From Roseiarcus sp963820775 (GTDB lineage: Bacteria > Pseudomonadota > Alphaproteobacteria > Rhizobiales > Beijerinckiaceae): a stretch of 64,000 bases of DNA. A program made the translations under genes and the position numbers. The stretch spans positions 53,541 through 117,540 of the forward strand of contig CAWGBF010000014.1 in the NCBI GenBank assembly GCA_963820775.1, in the 5' to 3' direction. Under the pieces are notes generated by a model. It made no database searches and was not told the DNA's origin. It saw only the letters and a list, made by a program, of their open reading frames with translations. Below are positions 44,550 through 54,555 of the stretch, in pieces; position 1 is the stretch's first letter; each line of letters opens with the position of its first letter.

Positions 44550-45379
44550 GTCCGGCGTGGATCGAACCGGTCGCGCAAGGCGTCGCCTAGCAGGGAAAAG
44601 GTGAGTATGGCGATCGCTAGCGCAGCGCCGGGAAAAAGAGAGAGCCAGTACTCGCCAGAGACGATGTAGCTTGCACCCTCCGACACCATGATGCCCCATT
44701 CGGGCTGAGGGGGGCGAATGCCAAGGCCGAGAAACGAGAGACCGGCGGCGTTGAGGATCGCCCAACCCATGTTGAGCGACGCGAGCACCACGAGCGAGGG
44801 CAGCACGTTGGGCATCACGTGGAATGAGAGGATCGAAAACGATCCAAGTCCGGCGAGCTGCGCTGCTTCCACGTAGCCCGAAGCGCGCTTACGACTGACG
44901 TCGCTGCGCGTCTGGCGCGCGTAAAGCGGTAGATTAACGACAACCGTCGCGATGACTACGCTCGACACAGAGTTGCCGAGCGCGGCGGCGACGCCCACGG
45001 CCAGGACGAACAGCGGAAAAGCCATCACCGCGTCGATGAGCCGGCTGATGATGCGATCCGTCCAGCCGCCCGACCAGCCGGCTGCGGCTCCAAGCGCCGC
45101 GCCGATCGTCAACGTAAAGGCGACCGATATCGTGGCGATCCCCACGTCCATCCGCGCGGCGGCCAGCACGCGGCTGAACACGTCGCGCCCCAGGGCGTCC
45201 GTGCCGAAGGGATGCTCGAAGGAGGGGGGGCGCAGCGTAACTGACGCGTTGGTGGCGGTCGCGTCGTACGGCGCCAGATACGGGCCAAAGACTGCGGCGA
45301 AGGCGACAAGCGCCACGAGGCCCAGCGCGGCCAGGGCGCCGAAGCTCGGGCGTCGAGCGGCGAGAAGCGCCTCAGGCAT
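44546..45379 (-). CDS. Opp/Dpp-type ABC permease (DppC-like)
   Basis: 277 residues from MPEALLAARRPSFG at 45379; the longer frame from 45553 overlaps the previous gene and gives low-complexity sequence. The BPD_transp_1 hallmark EAAQLAGLGSFSILSFHVMPN, then an LGLGIRPPQPEWGIMVSEG loop, is clear. An N-terminal segment FGTDALGRDVFSRVL is typical of OppC/DppC. It overlaps the previous permease stop by eight bases. Confidence 0.93.
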   Translation of the reverse strand: MPEALLAARRPSFGALAALGLVALVAFAAVFGPYLAPYDATATNASVTLRPPSFEHPFGTDALGRDVFSRVLAAARMDVGIATISVAFTLTIGAALGAAAGWSGGWTDRIISRLIDAVMAFPLFVLAVGVAAALGNSVSSVVIATVVVNLPLYARQTRSDVSRKRASGYVEAAQLAGLGSFSILSFHVMPNVLPSLVVLASLNMGWAILNAAGLSFLGLGIRPPQPEWGIMVSEGASYIVSGEYWLSLFPGAALAIAILTFSLLGDALRDRFDPRRT

Positions 45380-46382
45380 CGAAACGCACTCGCGGATCGA
45401 CCGCCACGACGACCGCGTCGATGAGCAGATTGAGGAGCAGGTATAGGGTCGCCATCGCGAGGACGAATCCTTGCACAGGAGCAAAGTCCGAGGCCAACAC
45501 GGCGTCAATCGCATACGCGCCGACGCCCGGCCAGCCGAAGACCTTCTCGACAAGAACCGTTGCGCCTAGCGTATAAGAAAAGACCATGCCGCTCGCGTTG
45601 AGCACAGGGATGAGCGCATTGCGGAGCGCATAGGTCAGGAGGACCTTCCTTCCCGGCAGCCCAGCGGCCCGCGCCGTCCGGACAAAATCGGCGGACAGTA
45701 CGTCGAGCAGACTGCTGCGCGTGACACGAGCGAGCGGGCCGACGGAGAACATCGCCAGAGCGACAACTGGCAGCGCAAGCTGGCCGGCGAGCGCCCGGAA
45801 CAGCGGCCAATCACCCGCGAGAGCCGCGTCGATCAACCAGAACCCCGTGATCTCCCGCGGCGGAGACCAGACCACGCCGAGGCGGCCTATAGGGGCCGGC
45901 GCCCAGCCGAGCAAGTAGTAGAAGACGTAGACGAGCAGCAGACCGAGAAAGAACGTCGGGATCGCCTGACCTGCAACGGATATGACGCTGCACATCGAAT
46001 CGATTGGCCCCCTCGGCCGCAGCGCCGCCCCCGCGCCCAACGGGAGACCGACCGCTGAAGCGAGCAGTAGCGAAAACACCGTTAGTTCGAGCGACGCCGG
46101 CAGGCGGCTCCTCAGATCGTCGACAACGCTCTGACCGGAGGTCAGCGAATTGCCGAGGTCGCCTCGCGCGAGGTCCCTAAGATAGACCACAAACTGCTCG
46201 GAGAGACTGCGGTCGAGCGCGAGCTTGTGCCGGATCTCGTCGATCGAGGCGGCGGTGGCGGAAGGCCCGGCGAAATAGGCGGCCGGGTCGCCGGGCAAGA
46301 GGCGAGTCAACAAAAACGTGACGACAACCACCGCGATAAGGTTCGGGATCGCGGTCGAGAGCCGTAGCAAAATCAACCGCAT
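45372..46382 (-). CDS. Opp/Dpp-type ABC permease (DppB-like)
   Basis: 336 residues from MRLILLRLSTAIPNLIAVVVVTFLL at 46382. Six membrane segments; the family GDP loop LLPGDPAAYFAG and the ATPase-coupling stretch ARAAGLPGRKVLLTYALRNALIPVLN are clear. First gene of the minus-strand transporter operon. Divergent from the substrate-binding protein gene, which starts at 46715. Confidence 0.92.
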   Translation of the reverse strand: MRLILLRLSTAIPNLIAVVVVTFLLTRLLPGDPAAYFAGPSATAASIDEIRHKLALDRSLSEQFVVYLRDLARGDLGNSLTSGQSVVDDLRSRLPASLELTVFSLLLASAVGLPLGAGAALRPRGPIDSMCSVISVAGQAIPTFFLGLLLVYVFYYLLGWAPAPIGRLGVVWSPPREITGFWLIDAALAGDWPLFRALAGQLALPVVALAMFSVGPLARVTRSSLLDVLSADFVRTARAAGLPGRKVLLTYALRNALIPVLNASGMVFSYTLGATVLVEKVFGWPGVGAYAIDAVLASDFAPVQGFVLAMATLYLLLNLLIDAVVVAVDPRVRFDA

Positions 46383-46714
46383 GAGGTCCTTGCCGGGGCG
46401 GTGGCTGCGCGATGGCCAGAGGACGGAAATCTCCTGGCTGGCGGACTCTCGTTCATCCCGCATGAAACGCAAATTCGGCGCCATGGCTGACCCGCAAGCT
46501 GTTATCCGGCTGGGGGCGACTGCGATGTGACGCCGCGACACGCAGGCCTGCGAGGCGACTAAGCAGGCAGCATGAATTTTATGCAAGTCAAAAACCGGCG
46601 TAACTCCGCGAGTCTAGCCTATTTCGGGGTTTCCACCGCTCTCCGCGCCCGGCACGCGCTTTGCTTGACCATCATTGCATGATCAACAGTCATGTCTCCA
46701 GAAGGGAGATTCTC

Positions 46715-48334
46715 ATGAGCCGCTCCGGTCGCCGATTCCGTGGCCTCCTGACCTTGGCCGCCGCTCTCGCGGGCGCGCTGTGTCTTGCGTCGGCCGCTTA
46801 CGCCGAGACGCGCGATGAAACCCTTGTTGTCGTCACCGAGGAAGGCCCTTCGACGCTCGACATCGACGCGCCGACCGCCAACGTCGAGACCCACGAGGTC
46901 TCATGGAACGTGTACGACCGCCTCATCACGCACGCCCGCAAGCAGTTGCCGGATGGGAGCTGGAGCTACGATTACAGCAAGTTCGCGCCCGAACTCGCCG
47001 AAAGCTGGGAGTTCGCTCCCGACGGAAAATCGGTGACGTTCCATCTGCGCAGGGACGCCAAGTTCCACGACGGCGCGCCCGTCACCGCCAGGGATGTCAA
47101 ATGGTCCTTCGACCGCGCCGTTTCCGTCGGAGGCTTCCCCGCGATCCAGATGGGCGCGAGCGAGATGAAATCGCCGGATCAGTTCGTCGTACTCGACGAC
47201 TATACCTTCCGCGTCGATTTCCCCCGTCCGAACAAGCTCATCCTGCCGAATTTGGCGGTTCCGATTGCGAAGGTCCTCAACTCGGAGCTTGCGAAGAAGC
47301 ACGCGACGGGCAAGGACCCGTGGGCCCTGGAATGGGTCGGAAAGAACGACGCCGGCGGCGGCGCATACATGATCGAGAGCTGGAAACCGGGCAGCGAGAT
47401 CGTGTTCAAACGCTTCGACGATTGGAAGTCCGGCCCGCTTCCAGACTTCAAACGGGTCGTCAGCCGCCAGATTCCTTCGGCGGGAACGCGGCGCGCGCTC
47501 TTGGAAAAGGGCGACGCCGACCTGTCGTTCAATCTCCCGCCGAAGGACTTCGCTGAACTGGCGAAGGAGGGCAAGCTCAAGGTGATCGGCACACCCGTCG
47601 ACTCTGAGCTGATCTACATCGACATGAACGTCAAGTTTCCGCCGTTCGATAATCCGAAGGTTAGACAGGCGATCGCCTATGCGATTCCTTACGACAGCAT
47701 CCTGCACAACGCGATGTTCGATCGCGGCAAGGGGATGTATGGCGGCGAAGGGGACCCGACGACGACCGACTGGCCGCAGCCTTCGCCCTACGCGACGAAC
47801 ATCGAGAAGGCCAAGGCGCTTCTCGCGGAGGCGGGCTATCCCAACGGCTTCAAGACGACGCTCAGCTATGACGTCTCGGTCTCGGCCACGCGCGAGCCGA
47901 TCGCCCTCTTCGTCCAAGACAGTCTCAAGAAAATTGGAGTCGACGTCGAGATCCAGAAAGTGCCAGGCGCAGATTGGTACACCCAGCTCAACAGAAAGAG
48001 CATGCCGATGCTCATCATGAGCTTCAAGGCATGGCTCAATTATCCCGACTATTATTTCTTCTGGACATACGACGGAATCAACAATTCCGTCTTTGACGAC
48101 ATGAACTATGTCAATCCGGACATGGACAAACTCATAGAGGCGGCGCGCTTCGAGAGCAATTCGGCGAAATACGCCGACGACGTGAAGGGGTTCATAAAAA
48201 TCGCCTTCGACGACGTTCCTCGAATCCCCTTGGTGCAGGACTACCGCGATGTGGCGATGCAAAAAAACATCGAGGGCTACACCTACTGGTTCCACCTCGT
48301 GCTCGACTATCGCGACTTGAGCCGGACCAAATAG
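46715..48334 (+). CDS. Opp/Dpp-type ABC substrate-binding protein
   Basis: 539 residues from the ATG at 46715, preceded by AGAAGGGAG. A signal peptide (TLAAALAGALCLASAAYA) is followed by an SBP_bac_5 body: DYSKFAPELAESWEFAPDGKSVTFHLRRDAKFHDGAPVTARDVKWSFDR, then NPKVRQAIAYAIPYDSI and AEAGYPNGF. It captures the ligand in the periplasm for the adjacent minus-strand permeases. Transcribed divergently from them and followed at 48426 by the amidase gene. Confidence 0.94.
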   Translation: MSRSGRRFRGLLTLAAALAGALCLASAAYAETRDETLVVVTEEGPSTLDIDAPTANVETHEVSWNVYDRLITHARKQLPDGSWSYDYSKFAPELAESWEFAPDGKSVTFHLRRDAKFHDGAPVTARDVKWSFDRAVSVGGFPAIQMGASEMKSPDQFVVLDDYTFRVDFPRPNKLILPNLAVPIAKVLNSELAKKHATGKDPWALEWVGKNDAGGGAYMIESWKPGSEIVFKRFDDWKSGPLPDFKRVVSRQIPSAGTRRALLEKGDADLSFNLPPKDFAELAKEGKLKVIGTPVDSELIYIDMNVKFPPFDNPKVRQAIAYAIPYDSILHNAMFDRGKGMYGGEGDPTTTDWPQPSPYATNIEKAKALLAEAGYPNGFKTTLSYDVSVSATREPIALFVQDSLKKIGVDVEIQKVPGADWYTQLNRKSMPMLIMSFKAWLNYPDYYFFWTYDGINNSVFDDMNYVNPDMDKLIEAARFESNSAKYADDVKGFIKIAFDDVPRIPLVQDYRDVAMQKNIEGYTYWFHLVLDYRDLSRTK

Positions 48335-48425
48335 GCGCCCGTCATCGGGAAAGCGGCCGCCTGCGCGGAGCGGCGGCGCTTCTTACTCAGCGGCCTCCCG
48401 ACAAGCAAACGTCGAGCGCATCTTG

Positions 48426-49916
48426 ATGATCAGTCGCCAGCAATTTGCGGCATGGGATGCGTGTGCGATCGCAGACCGGGTGAGGGCCCGCGAAGTCTCT
48501 CCGGTCGAAATTGTCGAGGCGGCGCTCGCCGCGATGAACGAACTCGATCCATCGCTCTGCGCCTTCTGTACGCCGTCGCCCGAAACCGCGCGGCAAACGG
48601 CGAGAGCGCTGGAGGCGCGCTTGTTGCGCGGCGAACCGCTCGGACCGCTTGCGGGCGTGCCGATCGCAGTGAAGGATTTGGTGCTGACGCGTGGAATCCG
48701 CACGACGTTCGGTTCGAGTCTTTATGCGGATTACGTCCCCGACGAGGACGACGTCGCGGTCGAACGGCTGAAGGCCGCCGACGGGATCGTCATCGGCAAG
48801 ACCAACGCTTCCGAATTCGGATACGGCGGCTTCGGCCACAATCTGCTGTTTCCAACAACACGAAATCCCTGGAACCTCAAATTGACCCCGGGAGGATCGA
48901 GCGCCGGATCGGCCGCCGCGGTGGCGGCGGGCATTTGCCCTGTCGCCCTCGGCAGCGACGGGGGCGGCTCGGTGCGTCTGCCCGCCGCGTTCACAGGCCT
49001 CGTCGGATTAAAGCCGACGATGGGCCGTATTCCCCTCTGGCCGAGTTGTCGAGACGAAACCCTGCCCGGCGCGTCCGGGTGGGAATCGATCGAGCATTAC
49101 GGACCCCTCGTTCGCACCGTCCGCGACGCCGCGTTGTTCTTGCGCGCGACGAGCGGTCCCGACCTGCGCGACCGCCTGTCTCTTCCCGACGAGGGGGTCG
49201 ACTGGATCGGGGCTCCCCAGGCGCCGCTTCCCCGAAATCTGAAGATTGCCTATTGCCGCCGCTGGGGGAACACCCCGCTGGACGCCGAGGTCGGGGCCGT
49301 CGTCGACGTTGCAGCTCGGGTGTTCAAATCCGAGCTCGCCTGCGAGGTCGAGGAGACGGATCCGCCATTCGGTGATCTCATTGAGGCGGATCGTGCGCTC
49401 ATCGCGATGGAGACCGACTTGTCAGGCTTGCGACAGCGCATTGCCGATCGCGGCGCGGTGGTGTCGCTCGCGCTGCGCTGCGTTCTCGAGCGCGACTGGA
49501 CAGCGGAGCAGTTTACGAACGCGGTCACGGCGCGGAAGGCGGCAGTGAACGCGATGGCTCGCTTCATGCAAGACTATCATCTCATCCTGACGCCGACCGT
49601 ACCGGTTGCTGCTTTCCCGGTCGATCGGGACGGACCCGGCTCGATCGACGGTGTCGCCGTCGCCGACGACGCATGGACGCCGGCTCTCTATCCAGCCAAC
49701 CTCACCGGTCAGCCCGCCGCTAGCGTACCGGCCGGCTGGACATCGAGCGGCTTACCGGTCGGGCTTCAGATTATAGGACGCCGCCTCGACGACTGGCTCG
49801 TCATCGCAGCGGCGGGCGCCTTTGAGCAAGTCCGCCCCTGGATTGGGCGCCGGCCGGTCCATTCCATCTGGAACCGCAGCGGCGACGGGGGATCAGGCTA
49901 CTCAAGCGGTCCTTGA
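48426..49916 (+). CDS. Amidase of the amidase-signature family
   Basis: 496 residues from the ATG at 48426. The Ser-cisSer-Lys catalytic triad region is intact: Lys in GVPIAVKDLV (about 78-87), GGSSAGSAAAVAAG (about 155-168) and GSDGGGSVRLPAAFTGLVGLKP (about 177-198). The C-terminal PANLTGQPAASVPAGWTSSGLPVGLQIIGRR is the usual amidase end. It hydrolyses a carboxamide to acid and ammonia or amine. It lies 91 bp after the transporter binding-protein gene on the same strand, so import and hydrolysis of one substrate is likely. Confidence 0.92.
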   Translation: MISRQQFAAWDACAIADRVRAREVSPVEIVEAALAAMNELDPSLCAFCTPSPETARQTARALEARLLRGEPLGPLAGVPIAVKDLVLTRGIRTTFGSSLYADYVPDEDDVAVERLKAADGIVIGKTNASEFGYGGFGHNLLFPTTRNPWNLKLTPGGSSAGSAAAVAAGICPVALGSDGGGSVRLPAAFTGLVGLKPTMGRIPLWPSCRDETLPGASGWESIEHYGPLVRTVRDAALFLRATSGPDLRDRLSLPDEGVDWIGAPQAPLPRNLKIAYCRRWGNTPLDAEVGAVVDVAARVFKSELACEVEETDPPFGDLIEADRALIAMETDLSGLRQRIADRGAVVSLALRCVLERDWTAEQFTNAVTARKAAVNAMARFMQDYHLILTPTVPVAAFPVDRDGPGSIDGVAVADDAWTPALYPANLTGQPAASVPAGWTSSGLPVGLQIIGRRLDDWLVIAAAGAFEQVRPWIGRRPVHSIWNRSGDGGSGYSSGP

Positions 49917-50309
49917 TCAAAAAAGCCTTGGTTGGCCACCTCGACTATAATCTCAACTCGATCACGGCGGCATCGCCACGTTGCCACGCGAAGAGCGCGC
50001 GCGGAGGCAACGTCAGAGTAACAGCGGGTCCTCTGCGCACGGCTGAGCGCGACCTGATCGAGCGGAAGGCCGCGAGTGCGCGCCACGCGCAGGCTCGTCT
50101 GCGTTTGTAAACCTGGCGAGTGACGAGATGACGCTGATGATTGAATTGGTTGTGGACCTAAGCGTGAATTGAGCTGAATTTTTGCAGCGTCTTCATGCTT
50201 CGAAATCGCTGCATGGGATGCTCTCGGCGTCGGAACGGCTGATGCGAATTCTCCGCTCGATTGTTGCAGCCGACCGCTGATTTCGCGCCGCTCGGCTGCA
50301 ACACGGATC

Positions 50310-50527
50310 GCGTTCAGATCGGGTTTGCCGCGCCGGGCGATGATGACGTCGCGCTCGCGCGCGACTCTCCGGCCGGAGATCGAGGTGTCGGCGACGCCCG
50401 CCCGGCATTTCTTGGTGCCGTCGTCGATCAGGTTGAGGATGCGGAAGCGCCCCCCGTTCGAAAGCTGGTCGTGGACGATCCGCTTAATGGTTTGCGGAAG
50501 CGTATTTTGGCGCCACTCTGACATCAT
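50310..50527 (-). pseudogene. IS3-family transposase fragment
   Basis: The frame from 50527 reads VHDQLSNGGRFRILNLIDDGTKKC, then DTSISGRRVARERDVIIARRGKPD. This matches the DDE-domain core of IS3-family orfB (VHDQL, RxLNxVDDxTRE, DTSISGRRVARELxxLIxRRGKP). After about 50310 the similarity is lost. The rest of the 771-bp gap (49917-50687) holds no recognisable gene. Confidence 0.65.
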
Positions 50528-50687
50528 GATTCTGCAGCAGTCGACCCGGAAGTTGCGTCGTGCCGCTAGAGCGAAACAATGGCCCTGGGGTCATTCACTC
50601 GACGAGCGGCCGTCGCCGGGGTCGATCTTGCTAACAGCCGCGCTGCGGGCCGATGAAGAGGCCGTCGAGATGCCGGAGAACTGAAAC

Positions 50688-52271
50688 ATGGCGGAACGCT
50701 ACGACGTGATCATCATCGGAGGCGGCCATAACGGACTGACCTGCGGCGCCTATCTCGCGCGCGCCGGCCTGAAAACGCTGGTTTTGGAGCGGCGCCCTGT
50801 GCTCGGCGGCGCAGCCGTGACCGAGGAGGTCGTGCCCGGCTTCAAGTTTTCCGTCTTCAGCTATCTGATGAGCCTCCTGCACCCGCGAGTCATCGCCGAT
50901 CTCGAACTCGCCAAATACGGCTACAAGGTGCTGCCCGCGACCGACATGTTCGGCGTGCTGCCGGGCAACGATTACATCATTTTCGCCGACGATATCGCCA
51001 AGACGCAGAAATCCTTCAAGCGATTCTCCGCTAAGGACGCGGAGATTTACCCCGAATTCGACCGATACCTCATGGACTCGGTCAAGATCATGCGCCAACT
51101 GCTCCTGGAGACGCCGCCCGACCCCTCGTGCCGCGACTGGAAAAGCTTCAAGGAGACGGCGAAATTCTTATGGAAATATCGTCGTGTCGGGAACAAGCTG
51201 TTCCGCCTCATCGACCTCATGACGATGAGCGCCGACGACTACCTCTCCGAATGGTTCGAGCGCACCGAAATCAAGGCGGTGCTCGCCTATTACAGCGGCA
51301 TCGGCACTTTTGTCGGGCCAAAAAGCCCCGGCTCCGCGTACGTCATCATGCATCACCTGATGGGCGAGCATGCGGGCGCGGGCGGCTGGGGCTTCGTGCG
51401 CGGCGGCATGGGCGCGATCACCCAGGCGATCGCGCGCTCAGGCAAGGAGAAGGGGCTCGTCTGCAAGACGGAATGCGAGGTCGCGGCGATCGACACGGCG
51501 AACGGCCGCGCGACTGGCGTCACGCTCGCTGACGGGACGCGCTACGAAGCAGGAATTGTTGCGAGCAACGTCTCGGCGAAGCTCACCTTCCTCAAGTTCC
51601 TCGACAAGGCGAAGCTACCGGCGGAGTTCGTGCGCGACATCGAGGCGTACCGGACGTTTTCGACCGCGTTCAAGATCAACATCGCCTGCGAGGCGCTGCC
51701 GAAATATACCGCCTTCGACCCCGCGGCCTGCGGCTTCGCCTATCCGACCTACACCCATATCGGGCCGACGATCGAATATCTCGAACGCGCCTACGACGAC
51801 GCGAAATATGGCGACATGTCGCGCGAGCCGTTCGTGACACCGGTGACGCCGACCTTCGTCGATGACAGCGTCGCGCCGCCGGGCAAGCACATCGTCAATC
51901 TGTTCGGCGGCCACGCCCCCTATACGCTCAAGACCGGCGACTGGGCGTCTCGCAAGGATGAGCTCGTGCGCAATGTGCTCAACGTCATCGACCACCATGC
52001 GCCGGGCTTTTCGAGCGGGATCATCGACATGCAGGTGCTGACCCCTCCCGACATCGAGGCGAAGATCGGCTCGCCACACGGCCACATCTTCCACGGCGAG
52101 CTGCAGGTCGACCAGCTCTTCTGGGCGCGTCCCGCGCCGCATTGGGCGGACTACCGCACGCCGATTGCGGGCCTCTATCAGTGCGGCTCCTCCGCTCACC
52201 CGGGCGGCGGCGTCGGGGGCGTCCCGGGCTATAACGCCGCCCGCGAGATCCTCAAGGACCGGCGGCGATGA
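50688..52271 (+). CDS. Phytoene-dehydrogenase-like FAD-dependent oxidoreductase (PYROXD2-type)
   Basis: 527 residues. The N-terminal FAD dinucleotide-binding motif YDVIIIGGGHNGLTCGAYLARAGLKTLVLE is followed by RRPVLGGAAVTEE. The middle and C-terminal parts (VRGGMGAITQAIARSG, GLYQCGSSAHPGGGVGGVPGYNAAREIL) match the phytoene desaturase-like/PYROXD2 family. The physiological substrate is unknown; no carotenoid genes are nearby, so a carotenoid role is unlikely. First gene of a block on the same strand that runs to 61314. Confidence 0.9.
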   Translation: MAERYDVIIIGGGHNGLTCGAYLARAGLKTLVLERRPVLGGAAVTEEVVPGFKFSVFSYLMSLLHPRVIADLELAKYGYKVLPATDMFGVLPGNDYIIFADDIAKTQKSFKRFSAKDAEIYPEFDRYLMDSVKIMRQLLLETPPDPSCRDWKSFKETAKFLWKYRRVGNKLFRLIDLMTMSADDYLSEWFERTEIKAVLAYYSGIGTFVGPKSPGSAYVIMHHLMGEHAGAGGWGFVRGGMGAITQAIARSGKEKGLVCKTECEVAAIDTANGRATGVTLADGTRYEAGIVASNVSAKLTFLKFLDKAKLPAEFVRDIEAYRTFSTAFKINIACEALPKYTAFDPAACGFAYPTYTHIGPTIEYLERAYDDAKYGDMSREPFVTPVTPTFVDDSVAPPGKHIVNLFGGHAPYTLKTGDWASRKDELVRNVLNVIDHHAPGFSSGIIDMQVLTPPDIEAKIGSPHGHIFHGELQVDQLFWARPAPHWADYRTPIAGLYQCGSSAHPGGGVGGVPGYNAAREILKDRRR

Positions 52272-52382
52272 AGCGCGGCTCGAGGACTTCAGGCGGGTAG
52301 CGCATGAGCGAGCTGCGCCACCAGGCCTTAAGGTATTCGCCGCCCAGCGAAGGTTCGAGGCGCGCAACATCGGGAGAGGGTC

Positions 52383-53237
52383 TTGCCCTGGTCAATCGAT
52401 TCAGAAACGGGCGTGCTGACCGACGTGCTGCTCTGCCGGCCCGATCACTACCATTGGATCGAGACCAACGCGGTCGCCGTCCAGACGCTGGCCTCGGGGC
52501 GCCGGATCGACGCGCAGCGCCTGCAAGGCGAGTTCCGCGAGCTCGAGGACGCGCTCGATCAGGCTGGAGCCAAGCGCCATTACATCGAGCCCGAGCCGCA
52601 TTTGCCCTACCAGGTCTATACACGCGATTCGAGCCAGACCACGCCCTGGGGACCGGCGCTGACCCAGCTCGCGCTCCCCCCGCGCCGCGGCGAGATCGCC
52701 TCCATCCTGCGCTTTCATGGAGGCCACGGCGGCTTCTGGCGCTATTGCAGCGATGGCGCAATCGAGGGCGGCGACATCCATATCATCCGCCCCGGACTGC
52801 TTCTCGTCGGCTGGTCGGGAATCCGCACCACGCAGGAGGGCGCGAGGCAGTTTGCGCGCTGGTTCGCGGACGAGGGCTGGGAGACGAAGCTCCATTCCTT
52901 CCCCGAGCATTTCCTTCACCTCGACGTCCTCTTCTGCATGGCGGCGCCGGGGCTCGCGGTGGCCTGCGTCGAGGTCCTGGGCGACGATTTCGCGCAGTGG
53001 CTGAAAGCGCGCGCAATCCGCGTGATCGAAGCGACCTATCGCGAAGTGATGGCGATGTCGTGCAATCTCTTGGCGCTCGGCGGCGACCGTGTTGTCTCGC
53101 CGCGCCACAGCGCGCGGATCAACGCGGCGCTACGCGCGGAGGGGCTTGAGGTCTTGGATCCGGAGCTCGATCTGTTCGCCGCCGGAGGCGGCAGCGTCCA
53201 TTGCATGACAATGCCGCTCGCGCGCGAGCCGGTGTGA
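52383..53237 (+). CDS. Arginine deiminase/DDAH-family amidinohydrolase
   Basis: 284 residues from a TTG at 52383 with a GGGAGAGGG site close upstream. Fold and catalytic pattern of the guanidino-group modifying superfamily: YTRDSSQTTPWG (Asp), HGGHGG near 118, FLHLDVLFCM (His, Asp) and a C-terminal GGGSVHCMTMPLAR with the nucleophile Cys. Members hydrolyse arginine, dimethylarginine, agmatine or transfer amidino groups. The exact substrate cannot be inferred. The neighbouring Pot-like importer suggests a cationic or amine substrate. Confidence 0.85.
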   Translation: MPWSIDSETGVLTDVLLCRPDHYHWIETNAVAVQTLASGRRIDAQRLQGEFRELEDALDQAGAKRHYIEPEPHLPYQVYTRDSSQTTPWGPALTQLALPPRRGEIASILRFHGGHGGFWRYCSDGAIEGGDIHIIRPGLLLVGWSGIRTTQEGARQFARWFADEGWETKLHSFPEHFLHLDVLFCMAAPGLAVACVEVLGDDFAQWLKARAIRVIEATYREVMAMSCNLLALGGDRVVSPRHSARINAALRAEGLEVLDPELDLFAAGGGSVHCMTMPLAREPV

Positions 53238-53443
53238 CGAGACGAGCGACGCCGTCGGCGTGACGCAAGCCGCGCCCGGCTCGGACCCACGATTGCGCTG
53301 CGCCCTGCATAATGGAGCGGCGATCGTGCTCAAGGTTTGAGCGCAACATGGCATTGCTTTGGCTCAGAGAACGCCATTCTTTAATTGTCGCGAGCACCGG
53401 CCGGGGATAACCTGCCTTGACCTTGCATCGGAGCGTAAATGGC

Positions 53444-54553
53444 GTGAGCATAAGGGCGGTCAGCCTTCAGGCGGTCGGCGTAGGAAAGTCCTTCGGGTCG
53501 TTCCAGGCGCTTAAAGATGTGACGCTCGATGTGGGCCGCGGTGAGTTTCTGACCCTGCTTGGCCCCTCCGGCTCCGGCAAGACGACCTTTCTCATGATCG
53601 TGGCCGGCTTCGAGCAGCCGACCGTCGGGCGGCTGATGAGCGAGGGCGAGGACATCACGCTTAGAAGCGCCGAGGCGCGCTCCTTCGGCATGGTGTTCCA
53701 GGGCTACGCGCTCTTTCCGCATATGACGGTTGCGCAGAACATCGCCTTCCCGCTCCAGGTGAGGAAGACGCCGCGCGACGTCATTGCGCGCCGCGTCGTC
53801 GAGATCATCGAGCGCGTCGGCCTGAACGGCCAAGAAAGCAAGCTGCCGGCGAAACTGTCGGGGGGCCAGCAGCAGCGCGTGGCGCTCGCGCGCGCGCTCG
53901 TCTTCGAGCCTTCCGTCCTCCTGCTCGACGAGCCTTTCTCGGCGCTCGATAAGCACCTGCGCGGCCGGATGCAGGACGAAGTGAAGCGGCTGCATCAGGA
54001 GTTCGGCACGACCTTCATCTTCGTCACCCACGATCAGAGCGAGGCGCTATCTCTGTCCTCGCGGATCGCGATCTTCAACCACGGCGAATTGCTTCAGATC
54101 GCAGCCCCGCAGGAGGTCTACGAGCGTCCGACGAGCCGCTTCGTCGCCGAGTTCCTCGGCGAGATCAACCTTCTGCCGGTCGAGGACGTCGGCCATTGTC
54201 ACATCGGCACCGGCGGCCTGTTCGAAGGCGGACGTCTCGTCGGCCCGCGTCAGAATCACGCCAGGAAGAGCGGCGTCCTGGCGGTGCGGCCGGAGCACAT
54301 GTCTGTCGCCGACCGCTGTCCGGACGGCGGGAACGGCGTCGCGGCCTCGGTCGCGGCCACGACCTATCTCGGGGCCTCCATGCGGCTCGGACTCATCACT
54401 CGAGGCGGGACAAGGCTGACCGTCACGCTGCCGGCCGAGGCCGCGGCGAGGACGCTCGCCAACGGCCGGGATCTTTGGGTCACGTGGCCGGTGACTAAGG
54501 GCTTCCTTCTGCCGGAGGAAGGCGCCGAGCGGCTTGCGGTAACGGGAGTGTGA
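53444..54553 (+). CDS. Spermidine/putrescine-type ABC transporter ATPase (PotA-like)
   Basis: 369 residues from a GTG at 53444; a TTG at 53417 gives nine extra residues without a better site. Walker A GPSGSGKTT, signature LSGGQQQRVALARAL, Walker B LLLDEPFSALD, H-loop FVTHDQSEAL, and a C-terminal TOBE-like region. Powers import by the downstream permease pair. Coupled to the binding-protein gene by overlap (GTGTGATCATG at 54549-54559). Confidence 0.93.
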   Translation: MSIRAVSLQAVGVGKSFGSFQALKDVTLDVGRGEFLTLLGPSGSGKTTFLMIVAGFEQPTVGRLMSEGEDITLRSAEARSFGMVFQGYALFPHMTVAQNIAFPLQVRKTPRDVIARRVVEIIERVGLNGQESKLPAKLSGGQQQRVALARALVFEPSVLLLDEPFSALDKHLRGRMQDEVKRLHQEFGTTFIFVTHDQSEALSLSSRIAIFNHGELLQIAAPQEVYERPTSRFVAEFLGEINLLPVEDVGHCHIGTGGLFEGGRLVGPRQNHARKSGVLAVRPEHMSVADRCPDGGNGVAASVAATTYLGASMRLGLITRGGTRLTVTLPAEAAARTLANGRDLWVTWPVTKGFLLPEEGAERLAVTGV

Positions 54554-54555
54554 TC

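Noticed and set aside
50688..52271. A carotenoid phytoene desaturase role
   Set aside because: No other carotenoid gene (crtB, crtE, crtY) is nearby, and the C-terminus fits the PYROXD2-like branch better.
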